A stretch of DNA of 64,000 bases from ZC4RG30 sp035556135. GTDB lineage: Bacteria; Pseudomonadota; Gammaproteobacteria; Steroidobacterales; Steroidobacteraceae. The stretch covers positions 744,001 through 808,000 of the forward strand of contig DATMFO010000003.1 in assembly GCA_035556135.1 (NCBI GenBank), written 5' to 3'. Below, in pieces: positions 42,163-51,468 of the stretch. The translations under genes and the position numbers were made by a program. Each line of letters starts with the position of its first letter. Position 1 is the first letter of the stretch. Below the pieces are notes generated by a model that saw nothing but the letters and a program-made list of their open reading frames with translations, searched no databases and was not told where the DNA came from.

Positions 42163-42751
42163 CCCGTTCCACCCGCTTCAGGTCATGCTCTTCGGCGAGG
42201 TCGGAGCGCGTGATGAACCCCTTCACCATCGCGCGCAGGTAGGCGCGCTTCTCCGGCAGGATGCCGAAGTACACGTGCACCAGGATCAGGAACACCGACG
42301 CCAGTGCGGCCAGGTCGTGCAGCACGCTGATCACGCCCCAGGAGCCGCGCGTGAAGGCGTAGGGATCGCGTTCCATGAACGGCACACCCGCCTTCGGCAG
42401 CATGAGCAGGCCCGTGACGATGGCCACCAGGATGGCCACGGCCCAGGCCAGGTGCATCAGCTTCTGTGGCAGCGTGTACTTGCCGGCGCCCTGGCTGCGG
42501 AAGTCTTCCGCGCTGAGCAGCAGCATGGTGCGCGGCCGCTGCCAGATCGCCGCACGCAGGATGTGCAGCAGGATCAGCAGCGTGAGCACCAGGCCCGACA
42601 CCCAGTGGATGCCGTACCAGGCAAAACGCACGCCCAGGATGGGCAGCAGGCTGGTGCCCAGCAGCAGCACCATGGTGATGGCCATGCACCAGTGGAATGC
42701 CCGGTCGATGCCGGCATGACGCAGCACCACGCCCTCTCCCGTGCGGCTCAT
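42155..42751 (-). CDS. Cytochrome b subunit (formate dehydrogenase gamma / b561-like)
   Basis: A 198-residue integral membrane protein with about four helices. Histidines His20 ('AFHW'), His49/His63 and two near residues 144 and 158 ('SVLHDL', 'LVHVYF') are placed like the heme b ligands of formate dehydrogenase gamma and other b-type electron-transfer subunits. Its role would be to take electrons from the exported molybdenum hydroxylase and pass them to quinone. It overlaps the 60-residue membrane protein gene by 4 bases. Cytochrome subunits are normal partners of DMSO-reductase-family enzymes, but unusual next to a xanthine-oxidase-family enzyme. Confidence 0.85.
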   Translation of the reverse strand: MSRTGEGVVLRHAGIDRAFHWCMAITMVLLLGTSLLPILGVRFAWYGIHWVSGLVLTLLILLHILRAAIWQRPRTMLLLSAEDFRSQGAGKYTLPQKLMHLAWAVAILVAIVTGLLMLPKAGVPFMERDPYAFTRGSWGVISVLHDLAALASVFLILVHVYFGILPEKRAYLRAMVKGFITRSDLAEEHDLKRVERGE

Positions 42752-42930
42752 CGTGCATCCCCCTGGTGGCGGCGCGCGCCGCGCCGGCTGATGGCACGCC
42801 AGACCAGGTGGCAGACAATCACGGCCACGCCGGCCCAGAAGGCCACCGGCAGCAGGTCCCAGGAGGCGCCGTTCACCACCGGCTCGCCGAAGCTGTCATG
42901 TCCCTTGCGCAGGAATTCCATGTCACGCAC
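42748..42930 (-). CDS. 60-residue single-pass membrane protein
   Basis: A tiny protein with an N-terminal 25 polar residues, one membrane helix (about 26-45, 'LLPVAFWAGVAVIVCHLVW') and a basic C-terminal tail. A His sits near the inner end of the helix. No family is known to me. It overlaps the FAD-subunit gene by 8 bases and the cytochrome b gene by 4, so it is a genuine part of the operon. It may be a small accessory or heme-binding subunit of the membrane complex. Confidence 0.72.
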   Translation of the reverse strand: MRDMEFLRKGHDSFGEPVVNGASWDLLPVAFWAGVAVIVCHLVWRAISRRGARRHQGDAR

Positions 42931-43915
42931 CTCCGCGCACGGCGCGGCGGATGAGGTTTTCCATCAGCGGCACCTTGAAGCCGTTGTACTTGTGCAGCGT
43001 GGCGTCTGCACTTTGCAGGGTGGCCACCGCGTCCGCCGTGGCGGCGTCGCGGCTGCGGCCGGACAGCGCCTTCTCCACTGCATGCAGCCGCCAGGGCACG
43101 CAGGCAGCCGCGCCCAGCACAAGCCGGGCGCTTTCGATGTTGCCGCCATTCATGCGGAAGGCTGCGGCAATGGACAGCAACGCGAAGTCCCAGACATTGC
43201 GGTCGGCTACCTTCTCGAAATGGAACTGGCTGCCTGCCCAGGTGGAGGGGATGCGCACCTCGGTGAGGATCTCCCCCGGCTGCAGCGCCGTCATGCGCTG
43301 GATGTTCACCGCAGGACCAATGAAGAACTTTTCCGCCGGCAGCACCCGTTCCCCGCCCTTGCGCGCGATCACCATGCTGGCGTCCAGCGCGGTGAGCGCG
43401 GTGGCGGTATCCGAGGGCGTGACAGCAATGCAGCGGCTGGCGCCGAAGATGGCATGCTCGCGGTTCTGGCCTTCCGGCGTATCGGCGTAGCACATGTTGC
43501 CGCCGGCCCTGTAGCAGTCCACGCCACCGCGGTAATACCAGCAGCGCGTGTCCTGGCTGATGTTGCCGCCCAGCGTGCCGGCGTTCCTGATCTGGGGGCT
43601 GGCCACGCGGCCCGCCGCGCTGGCCAGCAGCCCGAATCGCTCACGCACCAGCGGATTTCCTTCCACCTCGGCGATGGTGGTGAACGCACCGATGGCAAGA
43701 CCACCGTCATGCTCGCGCACGCCCTTCAGCGCGGCGATGCCGGAGAGATCGAGCACGGCCTGGGTGCGCTTCACCCGGTTCTTCAGCCAGTCCCAGCTGT
43801 CCTGTCCGCCACCGACGATCCAGCCGGCATCCCGCAGCTGGTCCGCGAGGTCGAGCGCGGTGGCCAGGCTGTCCGGCTGGTACAGGTCGAAGTGCGGCAT
43901 CATGTCGCGCAGCAT
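42923..43915 (-). CDS. FAD-binding subunit of xanthine-oxidase-family molybdoenzyme, with 4Fe-4S cysteines
   Basis: The 330-residue CoxM/YagS-type subunit has the FAD-binding 'IVGGGQDSWDWLK' near residue 35 and 'NAGTLGGNISQD' near 115, where the flavin phosphate and isoalloxazine bind. An insert follows with Cys125, Cys134, Cys142 and Cys162. The same kind of insert in E. coli PaoB (YagS) binds a 4Fe-4S cluster. ATG 43915 has AGGGGAT just upstream. It follows the large subunit by 9 bases and feeds electrons onward, here presumably to the cytochrome b. Confidence 0.93.
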   Translation of the reverse strand: MLRDMMPHFDLYQPDSLATALDLADQLRDAGWIVGGGQDSWDWLKNRVKRTQAVLDLSGIAALKGVREHDGGLAIGAFTTIAEVEGNPLVRERFGLLASAAGRVASPQIRNAGTLGGNISQDTRCWYYRGGVDCYRAGGNMCYADTPEGQNREHAIFGASRCIAVTPSDTATALTALDASMVIARKGGERVLPAEKFFIGPAVNIQRMTALQPGEILTEVRIPSTWAGSQFHFEKVADRNVWDFALLSIAAAFRMNGGNIESARLVLGAAACVPWRLHAVEKALSGRSRDAATADAVATLQSADATLHKYNGFKVPLMENLIRRAVRGGA

Positions 43916-43924
43916 GCGGATCCC

Positions 43925-46324
43925 CTACTGGCAGTTGACCTGCAGGGGCGCATGCGCCTGGGCGCGGCCTGCAAGGTGGTTGAGGATCATGTCCGGCACC
44001 ACGGGCGTGCGATTGAAGACATGGCCGCCGATGGCCTCGGAAATCGCGCACAGCACCGCGGATCCGGCACAGCCCAGCAAAGGCTCACCGATGCCCTTGG
44101 TGCCCAGGGGGCTTGAGGGATCGGGCAGGTTCACGCCGGTGACCCGGTAGCGGTGAGCCACGTCCCCGTAGGTGGGCGGCTTGGCCTGGTAGAAACCCAC
44201 GCTGGCGGGCATGCCGTTCTGCGGGTCGTACACGATGCGCTCGAGCCCGGCGATGCCGAATCCCTGCACCGCCCCGCTCTTGATCTGCGTCTCCAGGCCC
44301 GCCGGGTGGATCACCGTGCCGCAATCGGCCACGCCCACGTATTCGACGATGTCGTAGCGGCCGGTTTCCACGTCCAGCTCGATCTCGACAAAGGCCGCCG
44401 CGAAGGCGGCGGCTGCGCCGGTGGTGGGCAGGTTGTCCTTGGCGACGCCGATCAGGCCGGTGCCGGCCAGCGCGGCCACCGAGGTCTTCGTCATCACGTT
44501 GATGTCTTCGGGGACTTCATGACCGTCGTACTTGCCGCCGAGCGCAATGGCCCGCTGCGCGGCCTGCGCATAGGTCATGCCCTGGCCGGGACTGCCCTTG
44601 CGGTACACGCGCCTGCCATCGACGTCGTAGCTGTCGGGCGATCCGCCGAACTGGCGCGCCGCGATCTCCCTGAGCTTGGTGAGGGCATCGGTGGCGGCCA
44701 CGAAGTTGGTGCGCGCCATGGTGAAATTGGTGTTGCTGCCGAACTGCCCGAGGTTCCAGGGCAGGTGCCGGCGGCTGTCGCCGCGCTCGATCACCACGTC
44801 ATCCCAGTTCACCTTCAGCACTTCGGCAGCCACGCGCGAGGTGCTGGAGTGCGAGAAGGTGCCGAGGTTGCCGACGCCGGTGTGGATGTGCACCTTGCCG
44901 GTGGGCAGGATGCGCACCAGCCCGTCGAAGCCGGTGAAGCCGGCCGGGTGGTAGGCCTGGCCCACCGCCACCGCCGTGACCTTGCTGCCGCGGCGCTGGC
45001 CGTTGCGCGCCATGCGCTGCTGCCAGCCGAAGATCTCGGCGCCCTTCTCCAGCGCCTCCTTCATGTAGCAACTGGACACCGGGGAGCGGCGCGGACCGAA
45101 GGGCGCGGTGAAGCCGGGCGCGTTGCGCTGGCGGATGGCCAGGCGGTCGAGTCCCAGTTCGCGCGCTGCCTTGTCGAACAGCGGCTCCATGATGTGGTGC
45201 ATCTGGTTGTAGCCCGGGCCGCGCTGCGCGCTGCGGATGGGCGTGTTCGCGTACACCGGCACGCCGCGCCAGCGCATGGCTTCCGGCTGGTACATGATCG
45301 ACAGCGCATCGGCGGCATTGCGGAAATCCCAGAAGCTGTTGCAGGCGCCGTTCTCCTGCACCACGTAGAGGTCGGCGGCCAGCAGCCTGCCGTCCACGGC
45401 AAATCCCAGTTTCACCTGGCCCTGGAAACCCAGGCGCGCGCTGCCGTGGTAATACTCCTCGGCGCGGCTCACCCGCATCATGACCGGGCGGTTGATCTTC
45501 TTCGACAGCAGCGCCGGCAGGGCCTGCAGCGGATAGGCGCCACCCTTGGAGCCGAAACCACCGCCGCAATATTCGGCAATCACCACCAGGTCATCGGCGG
45601 GAATGCCTATATAGCCAGCCAGCGTGGGATGGATGTACGACTGGCTCTGCGAGGACACGTGCACGATGCACTTGCCGTTCTGCCAGTACGCCATGGCCGT
45701 GCGCGGTTCCATGCTGTGGTGCGAATTGCTGGCGTGGACGAAGGTCTCGTCGAGCACCAGCTTTGCCTGCGCGAAACCGGCGTCGATGTCGCCGTAGTTC
45801 CATTCCTGTGCGGGCTTGCCCATGGGCATGCGCGATCCGGCGTCGTCGAAGTCACCCGCGGTCCACTTCAGCGTCTGGAAGTCCACGCCGCTGGCGCCCA
45901 CGTTGCCATCGCTGCGGGCGTCCGGGCGATCCGGATGGAGGCTCGCCACCGGATCGACGTGGAATGGCAGCGGTTCATAGTCCACGCGGACTTTCTCGAG
46001 CGCATCCTGCGCAGCAGTCTCGCTTTCGGCGGCCAGCAGCAGCAGCGGCGCACCAATGTAGGCCGGCTCATCGGTGAGCAGCGGGATCTCCGGCGCCGGC
46101 GGGTTGGTCACGTCGGACGGCAGCAGGACGCCCACATAACCGGGGACCTTCTCGGCCTCCGACAGGTCGATGCCGCGCACGCGCGCATGCGGATGGGTGC
46201 TCGACAGCAGCCGCGCGAACACCATGCCTTCGACGCGGAAGTCCTCGGCGTATTTCGCCTCGCCGGTGACCTTGGCCACCACGTCGTGGGGAGTGAAGTC
46301 CTGCCCCAGGTGCTTAAGCGCCAC
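43925..46324 (-). CDS. Molybdopterin-binding large subunit of xanthine-oxidase-family enzyme
   Basis: The 799-residue catalytic subunit of a molybdenum hydroxylase, close to aldehyde oxidoreductases of the YagR/PaoC type. It has the aldehyde oxidase a/b-hammerhead start ('VTGEAKYAEDF'), 'GGGFGSKGG' in the cofactor-binding part, and the catalytic glutamate Glu747 in 'GIGEP'. Oxidation of an aldehyde or N-heterocycle to the acid or hydroxylated ring by water is the likely chemistry; substrate unknown. It needs the molybdenum cofactor, probably made by the moa operon in this window. No XdhC-like maturation gene or mocA is seen near it. It overlaps the small subunit gene by 11 bases. Confidence 0.95.
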   Translation of the reverse strand: MALKHLGQDFTPHDVVAKVTGEAKYAEDFRVEGMVFARLLSSTHPHARVRGIDLSEAEKVPGYVGVLLPSDVTNPPAPEIPLLTDEPAYIGAPLLLLAAESETAAQDALEKVRVDYEPLPFHVDPVASLHPDRPDARSDGNVGASGVDFQTLKWTAGDFDDAGSRMPMGKPAQEWNYGDIDAGFAQAKLVLDETFVHASNSHHSMEPRTAMAYWQNGKCIVHVSSQSQSYIHPTLAGYIGIPADDLVVIAEYCGGGFGSKGGAYPLQALPALLSKKINRPVMMRVSRAEEYYHGSARLGFQGQVKLGFAVDGRLLAADLYVVQENGACNSFWDFRNAADALSIMYQPEAMRWRGVPVYANTPIRSAQRGPGYNQMHHIMEPLFDKAARELGLDRLAIRQRNAPGFTAPFGPRRSPVSSCYMKEALEKGAEIFGWQQRMARNGQRRGSKVTAVAVGQAYHPAGFTGFDGLVRILPTGKVHIHTGVGNLGTFSHSSTSRVAAEVLKVNWDDVVIERGDSRRHLPWNLGQFGSNTNFTMARTNFVAATDALTKLREIAARQFGGSPDSYDVDGRRVYRKGSPGQGMTYAQAAQRAIALGGKYDGHEVPEDINVMTKTSVAALAGTGLIGVAKDNLPTTGAAAAFAAAFVEIELDVETGRYDIVEYVGVADCGTVIHPAGLETQIKSGAVQGFGIAGLERIVYDPQNGMPASVGFYQAKPPTYGDVAHRYRVTGVNLPDPSSPLGTKGIGEPLLGCAGSAVLCAISEAIGGHVFNRTPVVPDMILNHLAGRAQAHAPLQVNCQ

Positions 46325-46964
46325 GGTGGATCTCCTCCAGGTTGCCGGCCGCGCGCATCACCGCGTTGAGGTAGTTGTCGTAGGCCCCGCAGCGGCACAG
46401 GTTGCCGGCCATGGCATGGCGGGCCTCCTCGCGCGTGGGGCGGGGATTCTTCTGCAGCAGTGCCACGGCGGCGACCACCTGGCCCGGCGTGCAGAAACCG
46501 CACTGCGGCCCGAGTTCCTCGACGAAGGCCTGCTGCACCGGGTGCAGTTCGCCATTGGGACCGCGCAGGCCCTCCACGGTGACGATCTTGCGGCCGCGCA
46601 CGCTGTGGGTGAGCGTCGAGCAGGAATAATGCGTGACGCCGTCGAGCATCACGGTGCAGGCACCACACTCGGCCCGGTCGCAGGAAAGCTTGGTTCCGGT
46701 GAGGCCCAGCTTGTAGCGCAGGGTCATAGCCAGGGTCTCCTGCGGCAGCACGTCGACGCGGCGTGTCTGGCCGTTCACGTCGAGGGAGACCAGCCGCTCC
46801 ACCGAACCGGCAACGGCGCGCCGGCCGGGCGTGCAGCCGGAGAGCCCGCCGAAGACAAAACTTGCCGAAGATGCGACCGCGCCCGAAGCGATGACGCGCT
46901 TGATGAACTCGCGACGCGAGTGGCGAGTGCTGGCGCCCGCGCCCTCGGCGGATGATCCGTCCAT
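46314..46964 (-). CDS. 2Fe-2S subunit of molybdoenzyme with Tat signal and lipobox
   Basis: The 216-residue iron-sulfur subunit begins with a twin-arginine signal ('SRREFIK', residues 16-22), a hydrophobic core, and a lipobox 'LSGC' with Cys44. The Tat motif marks export of the folded enzyme; the lipobox would tether it to the membrane by lipid. Two 2Fe-2S clusters are held by Cys95, Cys100, Cys103, Cys115 and Cys155, Cys158, Cys190, Cys192 as in xanthine-oxidase-family small subunits. E. coli PaoA also has a Tat signal, so a periplasmic enzyme is expected. The gene is the first of the operon and faces the bactofilin gene. Confidence 0.94.
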   Translation of the reverse strand: MDGSSAEGAGASTRHSRREFIKRVIASGAVASSASFVFGGLSGCTPGRRAVAGSVERLVSLDVNGQTRRVDVLPQETLAMTLRYKLGLTGTKLSCDRAECGACTVMLDGVTHYSCSTLTHSVRGRKIVTVEGLRGPNGELHPVQQAFVEELGPQCGFCTPGQVVAAVALLQKNPRPTREEARHAMAGNLCRCGAYDNYLNAVMRAAGNLEEIHRGA

Positions 46965-47022
46965 TCAACCCCCGTTGCAGGCAGCGTGCGTTGCGCCCGG
47001 CGCCCCTGTCCGAAACCGGCAC

Positions 47023-47051
47023 AGCCTACGCGCCCGCGTATGAGCGGACAA
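47023..47051 (-). promoter_or_regulatory. Candidate promoter of the molybdenum hydroxylase operon
   Basis: On the minus strand TTGTCC (47051 to 47046) and TAGGCT (47028 to 47023) are 17 bases apart, about 59 bases before the ATG of the first gene. Both boxes match the consensus only in part. Confidence 0.28.
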
Positions 47052-47156
47052 GGGATGCCCCGGGTGCTTTTTCGCAGTTCGGCGACAGGGTTCCACCCAC
47101 CATGGAACCGGGGTAACGTCGATGGGTTTTCCGTCTACCCTTACCTGGAGCTCAAC

Positions 47157-47666
47157 ATGGCCCTGTGGGACAAACCCGAACCAGGCCCCGGCACCGCCGC
47201 GGCACCCGCACAACCGCTGGCATCTTCCACGCTTTCGCAGGACACTAGCGCAAAGCCTGCGCCGAAGGAGCGCATCGACATGAAAGAATCGCTGATCGCG
47301 GCCGGCCTCACCATCGAAGGCAAGATCAACGGCAACGGGCATGTGCGCGTGGCCGGCAGGTTCAAGGGCGACATCCAGGTCGAGGGCAACCTGCACATCG
47401 ATGCGGGCGCCAAGGTAGAGGGCCAGGTGAAGGCCGGTGAGGTGATCATCAGCGGCGAGCTGCAGGGGAACATCGAGAGCGCCAAGCGCGTCGAGCTGCA
47501 GCAGGGCGGCACCATCAATGGTGACGTGAAGGCCGGCTCCCTCACCGTGGCGGCCGGCGCGCGCATGCGCGGCAGCGTCGACTTCGGCTTCGAAGAAGGC
47601 GCCCGCTCCGGCGGCGCTTCCACCACCAGCATTGCTGAACGGGGCCGCGGCGCCAACGTTGCATGA
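47157..47666 (+). CDS. Bactofilin
   Basis: A 169-residue polymer-forming cytoskeletal protein. The central domain (about 48-150) is a run of short beta-helix turns: 'LTIEGKINGNGHVRVAGRFKGDIQVEGNLHIDAG' type repeats with 'AKVEGQVKAGEVIISGELQGNI'. Flexible N- and C-terminal tails flank it. Bactofilins form filaments that shape the cell or anchor enzymes at membranes, often of cell-wall modification. ATG 47157 is preceded by GGAG. Its last codons overlap the zinc-ribbon gene by 4 bases. Confidence 0.93.
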   Translation: MALWDKPEPGPGTAAAPAQPLASSTLSQDTSAKPAPKERIDMKESLIAAGLTIEGKINGNGHVRVAGRFKGDIQVEGNLHIDAGAKVEGQVKAGEVIISGELQGNIESAKRVELQQGGTINGDVKAGSLTVAAGARMRGSVDFGFEEGARSGGASTTSIAERGRGANVA

Positions 47667-48043
47667 TAGGGAGCGCGCGCCCGGCAACCCAGGCGGGGGC
47701 TACCCGCACCTGCCCACACTGCCGGGCGACGATCCTCGAAAGCGCGGTCGTCTGCCCGGGGTGCAAGCACCACCTGCGCTTCGACAAGGATGCGAAGCCA
47801 GGCGGGGTGCCCGCCACGAAGACCGCCTGGCAGATCGACGGCACACTCGATGCCGAGCGCGTGGATGCCGCCACCGAGTACTCCATCCTCGTGGTGGTAC
47901 GCAACGAGCGCAATGAAGAAGTGGCGCGGCAGGTCGTGAACGTCGGCTCCCTGCAGGGCGTCGAGCGCCGTACCTTCACCCTGTCCATCGAAACCTCCGA
48001 ACCCCGGCCGATGCCGACGCTGTCCTCGCTGCGGCGGCGCTGA
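47663..48043 (+). CDS. Zinc-ribbon protein coupled to bactofilin
   Basis: A 126-residue protein with a zinc ribbon near its start: 'CPHC' and 'CPGC' 13 residues apart (about residues 17-33). A beta-sheet domain follows ('YSILVVVRNERNEEVARQVVNVGSL'), resembling a small Ig-like fold. No membrane segment. The 4-base overlap with the bactofilin gene argues for joint action, perhaps as its adaptor. I know no name for it. Confidence 0.8.
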   Translation: MIGSARPATQAGATRTCPHCRATILESAVVCPGCKHHLRFDKDAKPGGVPATKTAWQIDGTLDAERVDAATEYSILVVVRNERNEEVARQVVNVGSLQGVERRTFTLSIETSEPRPMPTLSSLRRR

Positions 48044-48092
48044 TCTGCGCCTGACTGGTGGCCCGGCCGGGCCATCGGCGTAGAATCGGCGC

Positions 48093-49015
<923 letters not shown>

Positions 49016-49019
<4 letters not shown>

Positions 49020-49777
49020 ACTGGCATGCCGTGCGTGCCATCTACGGGTTCGAGATGGCGCGCACCTTCCGCACCGTGGTGCAGAGCATCCTCACGCCGG
49101 TGCTGACCACCTCGCTGTACTTCGTGGTGTTCGGCTCGGCCATCGGCTCGCGCATGACCGAGATCGATGGCGTGGCCTTCGCCGCCTTCATCGTGCCGGG
49201 CCTCATCATGCTGTCAGTGCTCAACGAGAGCATCGGCAATGCCTCCTTCGGCATCTACTTCCCGAAATGGTCGGGCACCATCTACGAGCTGCTGTCGGCT
49301 CCGGTGGGCACCATCGAGATCGTGCTGGGCTACGTGGGAGCGGCGGCCACCAAATCGGTGCTGATCGGCTTGATCATCCTCGCGACCTCGGCCTTCTTCG
49401 TGCCGCTGCAGGTGCTGCACCCCCTGTGGATGCTGGTGTTCCTGGTGCTTACTGCCCTCACCTTCAGCCTGTTCGGCTTCGTGCTGGGCATCTGGGCCAC
49501 CAGCTGGGAACGCCTGCAGTTCGTGCCGGCACTGATCATCACGCCACTGACCTTCCTGGGGGGCAGCTTCTATTCCATCGACATGCTGCCGCCGGTCTGG
49601 CGGACCATCACGCTGTTCAACCCGGTGGTGTACCTGGTGAGCGGCTTCCGCTGGAGCTTCTATGGCAAGGCGGACGTCGACGTGGCGCTGAGCTTCGGCA
49701 TCATCATCAGCGTGCTGGTGGGCTGCCTGCTGCTGGTGAGCTGGATGATCCGGAGCGGCTGGCGACTGCGGCACTAG
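49016..49777 (+). CDS. ABC-2 type permease
   Basis: A 253-residue membrane protein with six helices and the ABC-2 signature near the C-terminus ('FNPVVYLVSGFRWSFYG'). It resembles E. coli YadH. It forms an exporter with the ATPase encoded just upstream. The stop overlaps the convergent EamA gene by 4 bases. Confidence 0.92.
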
Positions 49778-50715
49778 CGGCCAGCCTGCGGCTCCCTGGC
49801 GGGGCTGCGCGAGAGCAGCAGCACGCCGGCCAGCACCAGCGCGGTGCCGGCCAGCCCCCATGCCGAGGCCGCCTCGCCCAGCAGCAGCCAGGCCAGCACG
49901 ATGGTGGCCACGGGGCCGAGCATGGCCACCATGGCGGCGCGGCCGGCACCGATGCGCTCCACGGCCAGCATGGTGGCGAAGGCGGGAATCACCGTGCAGA
50001 ACAGGCCGTTCACCGCCGACAGCCAGTACACCGGTGCCGGCTGCACCAGCGAGTCCAGCGGATTCAGCAGCAGGAACTGCGCCAGCACCGCGGCGGTCGA
50101 GACCAGGATGGCGTAGGCCGTGAGGCGGATGGCGCCCAGCCTGTGCACCAGCTCGCCACCCATCACCAGGTACAGCGCATAGGTGAGCGCGCTGCCGAAG
50201 ATCAGCGCGGCGCCCAGCAGGACATTGCCGCGACCCACCGTGAGGTCATGCCAGAAGGCGGAGAGGATGCCGCCGTAGGCCAGCAGCATCGCCCACCCGT
50301 CGTTGCGCGTGAAGCGGCGGCGCAGGAACAGCACCGACATCAGCACCACGATGGTGGGATACAGGTAGAGGATCAGCCTCTCCAGCGCGGCACTCACATG
50401 CTGCAGGCCGAGGAAATCAAGGTAGCTGGCGCCGTAGTATCCGACCACGCCCATCAGCACCAGCCGCGCATGATCGCGCCCCGACAGCGGCGTACGGCCG
50501 CGGCTGGACCATACCAGCGCGATGGCAAAGAACGGTGCCGCAAACAGCATGCGCAGTGCCAGCAGCGTCACCGGATCGACACCGTGGCGATAGGCAAGCT
50601 TGACCACCACCGCCTTGGCGGAGAAAAGCGTGCTGGCAACGGCGGCCAGCGCCAGCCCGCTGAGGAATACGCCGCGCGGGGTGGCGTGGGTGGTGGCAGC
50701 AGTCACACGGCGCAT
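49774..50715 (-). CDS. EamA-family (DMT) metabolite transporter
   Basis: A 313-residue protein of ten membrane helices in two EamA repeats, each of five. Positive residues lie on the predicted inner side ('RRRFTRNDG'). These proteins export amino acids, nucleotides or other metabolites by proton or gradient-driven exchange. Nothing nearby indicates the substrate. It is convergent with the ABC-2 genes and divergent from the HupE-like gene. Confidence 0.9.
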   Translation of the reverse strand: MRRVTAATTHATPRGVFLSGLALAAVASTLFSAKAVVVKLAYRHGVDPVTLLALRMLFAAPFFAIALVWSSRGRTPLSGRDHARLVLMGVVGYYGASYLDFLGLQHVSAALERLILYLYPTIVVLMSVLFLRRRFTRNDGWAMLLAYGGILSAFWHDLTVGRGNVLLGAALIFGSALTYALYLVMGGELVHRLGAIRLTAYAILVSTAAVLAQFLLLNPLDSLVQPAPVYWLSAVNGLFCTVIPAFATMLAVERIGAGRAAMVAMLGPVATIVLAWLLLGEAASAWGLAGTALVLAGVLLLSRSPAREPQAGR

Positions 50716-50768
50716 TCTACCGGCCGCGCGGCAATCCCACGCCTTGCCGTAACATATGTGCCAACGCC

Positions 50769-51464
50769 ATGGCCTTCATCCGCATCCCGCCGCGCTCACT
50801 GCCCATGCTGGTCTGCCTGGCCGCCCTGCCCGTGCTGGCTGTCGCCCATGGCGTGTCGGGCGAGGATGCGGGATTCGTGGCGAGCGTGCGGGGCGCCCAT
50901 CCGGGTCCCTTCGCGTATCTCGGCGCCAAGCACATGGTCACCGGCTATGACCACCTGGCCTTCCTCGCCGGCGTGATCTTCCTGCTGTACCGCCTGCGCG
51001 ATGTGGCGCTGTACGCCACGCTGTTCGCGCTGGGCCACAGCATCACGCTGCTGGGCGCGGTGCTGGCCGGCTGGCGCGCGGACGCGCACCTGGTGGACGC
51101 GGTGATCGGCCTGTCGGTGGTGTACAAGGCATTCGAGAACACCGGCGGCTTCAGGTCGCTGCGATGGAACCTCGATCCACGCGCCGCCGTGCTGGCCTTC
51201 GGCCTGGTGCACGGGCTGGGGCTGGCCACCAAGGTGCAGGACCTGAAGCCATCTCCGGACGGTCTTGCCGCAAACCTCGTCGCCTTCAATGTCGGCGTGG
51301 AACTGGGGCAGCTGGCGGCACTCTCGGTGATGGTGCTGCTGTTCTCCCTGTGGCGCAGGACTGCGGGCTTCCCGCGTGCGGTGCTGCCTGCCAATGCCCT
51401 GCTGATGGGCGTGGGCTTCCTGCTGTCCGGTTACCAGCTGGCCGGCTATTTCCTGGCCAAATGA
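50769..51464 (+). CDS. HupE/UreJ-family membrane protein
   Basis: A 231-residue protein with an N-terminal signal-like helix and about six to seven membrane helices. The motifs 'GYDHLAFLAGVIFLL', 'FALGHSITLL' and 'FGLVHGLGLA' carry the conserved His residues of HupE/UreJ-like proteins (PF13795), often linked to nickel or cobalt uptake. No hydrogenase or urease genes are here, so nickel use is not shown. The next gene starts 4 bases after its stop. Confidence 0.86.
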   Translation: MAFIRIPPRSLPMLVCLAALPVLAVAHGVSGEDAGFVASVRGAHPGPFAYLGAKHMVTGYDHLAFLAGVIFLLYRLRDVALYATLFALGHSITLLGAVLAGWRADAHLVDAVIGLSVVYKAFENTGGFRSLRWNLDPRAAVLAFGLVHGLGLATKVQDLKPSPDGLAANLVAFNVGVELGQLAALSVMVLLFSLWRRTAGFPRAVLPANALLMGVGFLLSGYQLAGYFLAK

Positions 51465-51468
51465 GGCA

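Noticed and set aside
44153..46369. Open frame of 738 codons on the plus strand opposite the molybdoenzyme large subunit
   Set aside because: Mirror frame of the Mo subunit; composition is His/Ala/Gly/Val-rich with no family features.
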